Of a stretch of DNA of 8,678 bases, positions 5,741-8,678 are shown in pieces. The notes beneath the pieces are model-generated. The model did not search any database. It worked only from the letters and a program-made list of their open reading frames with translations, and was not told the origin of the DNA. Both the position numbers and the translations under genes were made by a program. Every line of letters begins with the position of its first letter. Within the stretch, counting starts at the first letter, position 1. This DNA is from Oscillospiraceae bacterium (lineage in GTDB: Bacteria; Bacillota; Clostridia; Oscillospirales; Oscillospiraceae): NCBI GenBank assembly GCA_009786775.1, contig WQRL01000058.1, positions 1 through 8,678 of the forward strand. Reading direction: 5' to 3'.

Positions 5741-5761
5741 GGCATCCCGCCTGCGGCCTGC
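5741..5761. repeat. Truncated copy of the 735-935 repeat family
   Basis: GGCATCCCGCCTGCGGCCTG plus the next C matches 757-777 in 17 of 21 positions. It is a GC-rich block inside otherwise AT-rich DNA, close to the right edge of the proposed island. Confidence 0.45.
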
Positions 5762-5773
5762 TATAAATTTATA

Positions 5774-5820
5774 CACAAAAAGAGGTTTGTACTCATTATG
5801 AGTACAAACCTCTTTTTGTG
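5774..5820. terminator. Perfect 23-bp palindrome, bidirectional terminator-like
   Basis: The arms 5774-5796 and 5798-5820 are exact reverse complements around a single central base. Each strand shows an A-run, a 14-bp stem beginning GAGGTTTG, and a TTTTT run, the form of a bidirectional intrinsic terminator. It lies between divergent genes, so it ends no gene visible here; it may be left over from an earlier gene order or insulate the two promoters. Confidence 0.7.
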
Positions 5821-5823
5821 CCA

Positions 5824-5872
5824 TTTTACTAAAATTTTATTAAGATTTTAGTCATTTTACCAAAACTTTACT
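5824..5872 (+). promoter_or_regulatory. 11-bp phased TTTTAN repeats, possible Pho box
   Basis: TTTTACT (5824), TTTTATT (5835) and TTTTAGT (5846) repeat every 11 bp with 4-base gaps. TTTTACC (5855) and CTTTACT (5866) continue 11 bp apart, and another CTTTAC lies at 5889. Direct repeats on one helical face at 11-bp steps are how PhoB/PhoP-type response regulators bind (the Bacillus PhoP box is TTAACA-like). The array lies just upstream of a secreted phosphoesterase gene, so phosphate control is plausible. AT-rich DNA can produce such patterns by chance. Confidence 0.4.
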
Positions 5873-5883
5873 CAGAAATGATG

Positions 5884-5910
5884 TTGGGCTTTACACTACG
5901 GTGCTAAAAT
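5884..5910 (+). promoter_or_regulatory. Weak candidate promoter of the phosphoesterase gene
   Basis: TAAAAT (5905-5910) is a good -10. The best -35 is a poor TTGGGC (5884-5889) with a short 15-base spacer, as expected if an activator bound at 5824-5872 is required. Confidence 0.3.
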
Positions 5911-5943
5911 GATTGCAGATAGTCGGCCGACAGATCTGCAATC
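5911..5943 (+). repeat. Leader hairpin before the phosphoesterase gene
   Basis: GATTGCAGAT (5911-5920) pairs exactly with ATCTGCAATC (5934-5943). The loop contains the palindrome GTCGGCCGAC. TAATTTTT follows, then GGAGG, so it could be an attenuator or a stabilising 5' mRNA stem. Confidence 0.55.
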
Positions 5944-5966
5944 TAATTTTTATGGAGGTATACACG

Positions 5967-8678
5967 ATGGTGATAAAAGCACGTCATGGGAAACGCGCCC
6001 TAGCTCTATTGCTTCTGGTTGTTTTGGTTTTAGGGACTGCAACAGCGGCTTTCGGATATGAGTCAGGCCCGGGTGAGCATGTAGAGTATGCAATAGGGCC
6101 AAATGGACATGAAGGCGCATCTTTATTTGCTTCGCGGAGCATTGCCGGAGCTGGAAATTACAGAAATCTTAACCTTACTCCGGGTGGAACGGTAGAGGAA
6201 ATGCGTTTCACTTGGCATTCTCAATCAACAACAGGGGGTATCCGCGTTTATCCGGCTGGCGGAGATACTCCGGTGCAAGTAGCAGTGTCCACAACACAGA
6301 CGCTTAACACGCGCTCTATTAGCTCAACTTGGTTTCCCGCTTGGGCAAGCACTCCTGACTACACGGTGCATCAGGTGACAATTACAGGTCTTCACCCAGG
6401 AACTGAATACGAATATGTGGTAACCGGTGCAGGCTTTGAGTCAAGCCGCAAGGAGTTTAGAACCGGTGGCGATGATAGTTTCCGCTTTTTGATTGGCGGA
6501 GATCCGCAAATAGGCGTGGGCGTGCAGAATGCAGCTCTAGACCGCGCTGGATGGGTTAACACAATGTCTGTTGCCGCGGCGCAAGTTCCTGATGCGGGCT
6601 TTTTCTTGTCCGTGGGCGATCAGATACACACTAACACAAACAATATGACTCGTTCGCAATATATGTATGACATTTTGCTTACGCCTTCTGAGTTTCACAA
6701 TATACCTCTAATGCCGGTTGTCGGTAACCATGAAGCGGGTACAACAAATTCCAACGGAATACTTTGGCACAGGCATTACAATACATCTAATCCTACAGGT
6801 TCCGGCACGGTTTTGGATAATGCACGCCGCCACGGGACACAGCCGATTCAGTTTGACTATTATGTAGTATGGGGTAACATGCTCATTATCGCCCTGGATT
6901 CTAATACACGCACTTGGGGCGGTGGCCGCCTCGGCTGGTTTGAAAGTGTAATAGAGGATAATCCGTATGTGGATTGGAGAGTTGTTACATTCCATCATCC
7001 GCCATATTCGGTATACCGCGCTACAACGGATGGCGCCAAAAATCAAATTATATCCAACTGGATTCCTGAGTTTCAGCGTTTGGGTATTGACGCTGTGCTG
7101 TCTGGGCACTGCCACTCATACTCCCGCTCTCACCAAATGTATAGCAATGTGCCGCAGCTAAATCAGGACTGGCTTGACGGGGCTGGGCAGATTCAGTCAA
7201 CTCCCACAAACGCCGTTCTTGACCCCAGCGGTATCGTGTACATAGCGTTTAACAGCGCCAGCGGAAGCGGATATTACAATGTGACTGCAATGGCAGGCCG
7301 CCATTACATTGCGGCGTACAATCAGAACTTCCACCGCAATTTCTCTGTAGTTGATGTCACTCCTTATACTTTCTCTGTCGCCACCTACCAGGTTAACGCT
7401 GACAGTTCAACCACACTGGTTGACGTATACACCATCGTACAAAGGGATGCGGATGGAAATGTGCCGGCGGAAGTGTTAAATTCCGGCCTGCGTCAGATGG
7501 ATGATTCGCAGATGGGTACTTTTTTACGTGGAGTTACAACTCCAATCAGCGAGCTGCCGCTAAACACTACGCTTGATGCGATTGAAGGCCTTTTGCCTGC
7601 GCGTATAGCGATAGAAACCGATATCCGCAGCAACAGTGTCCGTGAGCCGCTTGCAGGAAATATTGCTGCAATCCGCAATCCCGGCGGCGCGTACGGCGTA
7701 AATGTCAGACCTATGTTTGCAGATGTGACTTGGAACATGGACTCCATCACTCCGGAGTTTAACCCCGCGCCGACATCACAGCAGACATACACAATCTTCG
7801 GTACTGTGGCAAACCCACCAGCCGGTGTAGGTGGATTCACGCCGCCGATGACGGTTTCAATTGATGTGTCAGTGGGATTTGAGCCGCAACGCCCGTTCGA
7901 CGGATACATCTCTTACTTCGGCGCCCGCTACCGGTTCTTCGGCAGAAGTAATTCAGCATTTCTTTATGATGCCTTTAATCCCGATGTCTTTGCAACATGG
8001 CCGGGCGGAGGCGCGAACCCTGCCGGTCAGCCGACTCCGATAGGATTTGGTTCTCCACGTTCAGGCACAGGCCTTACTCTGGCGACAGTCATTCCTACAA
8101 CCGGAGGCTCTGCCGGACGCTCTGCCAACCCTGGAAATCCCAGTTCTGGAAATCCTGTACACACATTCACGTATTTTGCCAGAACATTTTACCTGCCGGA
8201 GCATTTCTGTTTGGAAAATATAGGTAGTGTACATGGTGCCCACAGACTGGATGATGTTCTCGTTCTATTTATAAACGGCATCGAAGTGTACCGGGCCAAT
8301 ACAGCCACAAATGCTTCAAACAATATAAGAATCGGACATCCGGTTAACTGGGGTGTTTTCGTTGGACAAAATACAGACGCACAGCACCGCACATTCCACA
8401 TAAATTATGACTTTGACCACCGCAACATGGGCGTTCCAACCCAAGCTGCCGCCACTATGATGCACGATGCCGCAAGCAGGACAAACTTTGATTTGGCACT
8501 GCGACACGGACAAAATGTACTAACTGCAGTGGTCGGAAACAATTCCGCCACAAGCTCTGATTTGTGGTTTGACCTGGAACTTTTCGTGGAGCTGGATACC
8601 TGCGGTTGCGTTTCGGTACCCCCAGTAGTTGATCTCTCCGCCCTAAACGAGCTTATCTCAAATGCGCAGAGCAGGACG
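5967..8678 (+). CDS. Secreted purple-acid-phosphatase-like metallophosphoesterase, 3'-truncated
   Basis: 904 codons without a stop, running off the window edge. GGAGG (5954-5958) lies 8 bases before the ATG. Residues 1-30 are a Sec signal peptide: basic start (KARHGKR), Leu/Val core, cleavage near ATAAFG. About 50-170 is a fibronectin-like domain of the purple acid phosphatase type, with TGLHPGTEYEY near 141. The metallophosphoesterase domain (about 172-420) shows GGDPQ (D179), VGDQIH (D218), VVGNHE (N254, H255), FHHPPY (H343, H344) and SGHCHSY (H381, H383), so the metal ligands are complete; GDPQ replaces the classic DxH. About 543-636 resembles a bacterial Ig-like group 4 domain. About 646-880 is a beta-sandwich-like region with VLFINGIEVYR. 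It ends in VDLSALNELISNAQ, like the start of a FIVAR surface repeat. Its role is probably extracellular phosphate release; the real substrate is unknown. The missing 3' end may hold wall-anchoring parts. Confidence 0.9.
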   Translation, partial: MVIKARHGKRALALLLLVVLVLGTATAAFGYESGPGEHVEYAIGPNGHEGASLFASRSIAGAGNYRNLNLTPGGTVEEMRFTWHSQSTTGGIRVYPAGGDTPVQVAVSTTQTLNTRSISSTWFPAWASTPDYTVHQVTITGLHPGTEYEYVVTGAGFESSRKEFRTGGDDSFRFLIGGDPQIGVGVQNAALDRAGWVNTMSVAAAQVPDAGFFLSVGDQIHTNTNNMTRSQYMYDILLTPSEFHNIPLMPVVGNHEAGTTNSNGILWHRHYNTSNPTGSGTVLDNARRHGTQPIQFDYYVVWGNMLIIALDSNTRTWGGGRLGWFESVIEDNPYVDWRVVTFHHPPYSVYRATTDGAKNQIISNWIPEFQRLGIDAVLSGHCHSYSRSHQMYSNVPQLNQDWLDGAGQIQSTPTNAVLDPSGIVYIAFNSASGSGYYNVTAMAGRHYIAAYNQNFHRNFSVVDVTPYTFSVATYQVNADSSTTLVDVYTIVQRDADGNVPAEVLNSGLRQMDDSQMGTFLRGVTTPISELPLNTTLDAIEGLLPARIAIETDIRSNSVREPLAGNIAAIRNPGGAYGVNVRPMFADVTWNMDSITPEFNPAPTSQQTYTIFGTVANPPAGVGGFTPPMTVSIDVSVGFEPQRPFDGYISYFGARYRFFGRSNSAFLYDAFNPDVFATWPGGGANPAGQPTPIGFGSPRSGTGLTLATVIPTTGGSAGRSANPGNPSSGNPVHTFTYFARTFYLPEHFCLENIGSVHGAHRLDDVLVLFINGIEVYRANTATNASNNIRIGHPVNWGVFVGQNTDAQHRTFHINYDFDHRNMGVPTQAAATMMHDAASRTNFDLALRHGQNVLTAVVGNNSATSSDLWFDLELFVELDTCGCVSVPPVVDLSALNELISNAQSRT

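Noticed and set aside
5822..5872. CRISPR-like or iteron array
   Set aside because: Only short AT-rich units without uniform spacers or long identical repeats, and no cas or replication gene nearby; phased regulator sites fit better.
6708..7115. 135-codon minus-strand frame and others opposite the phosphoesterase gene
   Set aside because: The plus strand here encodes intact metallophosphoesterase motifs in one continuous frame; the antisense frames are shadows.

Overview
The window looks like chromosomal DNA of an anaerobic, Gram-positive Clostridia-type bacterium (Bacillota). The evidence is a Clostridium/Thermoanaerobacter-style NADP-dependent secondary alcohol dehydrogenase, strong GGAGG-type ribosome binding sites, intrinsic terminators, and a secreted multidomain phosphoesterase that ends, where the window cuts it, in what looks like the start of a FIVAR-type surface repeat. 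The species cannot be named from the sequence.

Layout: (1) 1-707, the C-terminal two thirds of the alcohol dehydrogenase. (2) 708-1345, a non-coding junction with a roughly 200-base imperfect inverted repeat (735-935), a decayed leucine-rich-repeat fragment (969-1082) and a perfect 13-bp hairpin (1051-1085). (3) 1361-4704, an AT-rich, same-strand cluster of four genes: a helix-turn-helix regulator, a helical protein with a long Gly/Ala-rich hydrophobic centre, a large protein with a possible Mrr-like nuclease motif joined to a Gly-rich hydrophobic C-terminal half, and a free-standing DUF697 membrane protein. A bidirectional terminator closes it. (4) 4786-5548 on the minus strand, an MNT nucleotidyltransferase and HEPN pair of toxin-antitoxin type, with its own promoter near 5704-5732. 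(5) 5549-5966, a divergent intergenic region with a truncated copy of the first repeat, a perfect bidirectional terminator-like palindrome, an 11-bp phased repeat array resembling a Pho box, and a leader hairpin. (6) 5967-8678, an uninterrupted 904-codon reading frame for a secreted purple-acid-phosphatase-like metallophosphoesterase, cut by the window edge.

Interpretation: the dehydrogenase and the phosphoesterase look like resident genes, and 936-5740 looks like an accessory island between them. The island is more AT-rich, sits between related repeats, and carries a toxin-antitoxin-like pair next to a regulated operon of membrane-active-looking proteins. The four-gene operon is the best candidate for an undescribed system. 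My hypothesis is a regulated defence or membrane-stress module in which a putative nuclease/membrane fusion, a helical membrane-inserting protein and a DUF697 protein work together. This rests on topology and motifs; I recognise no experimentally characterised counterpart.
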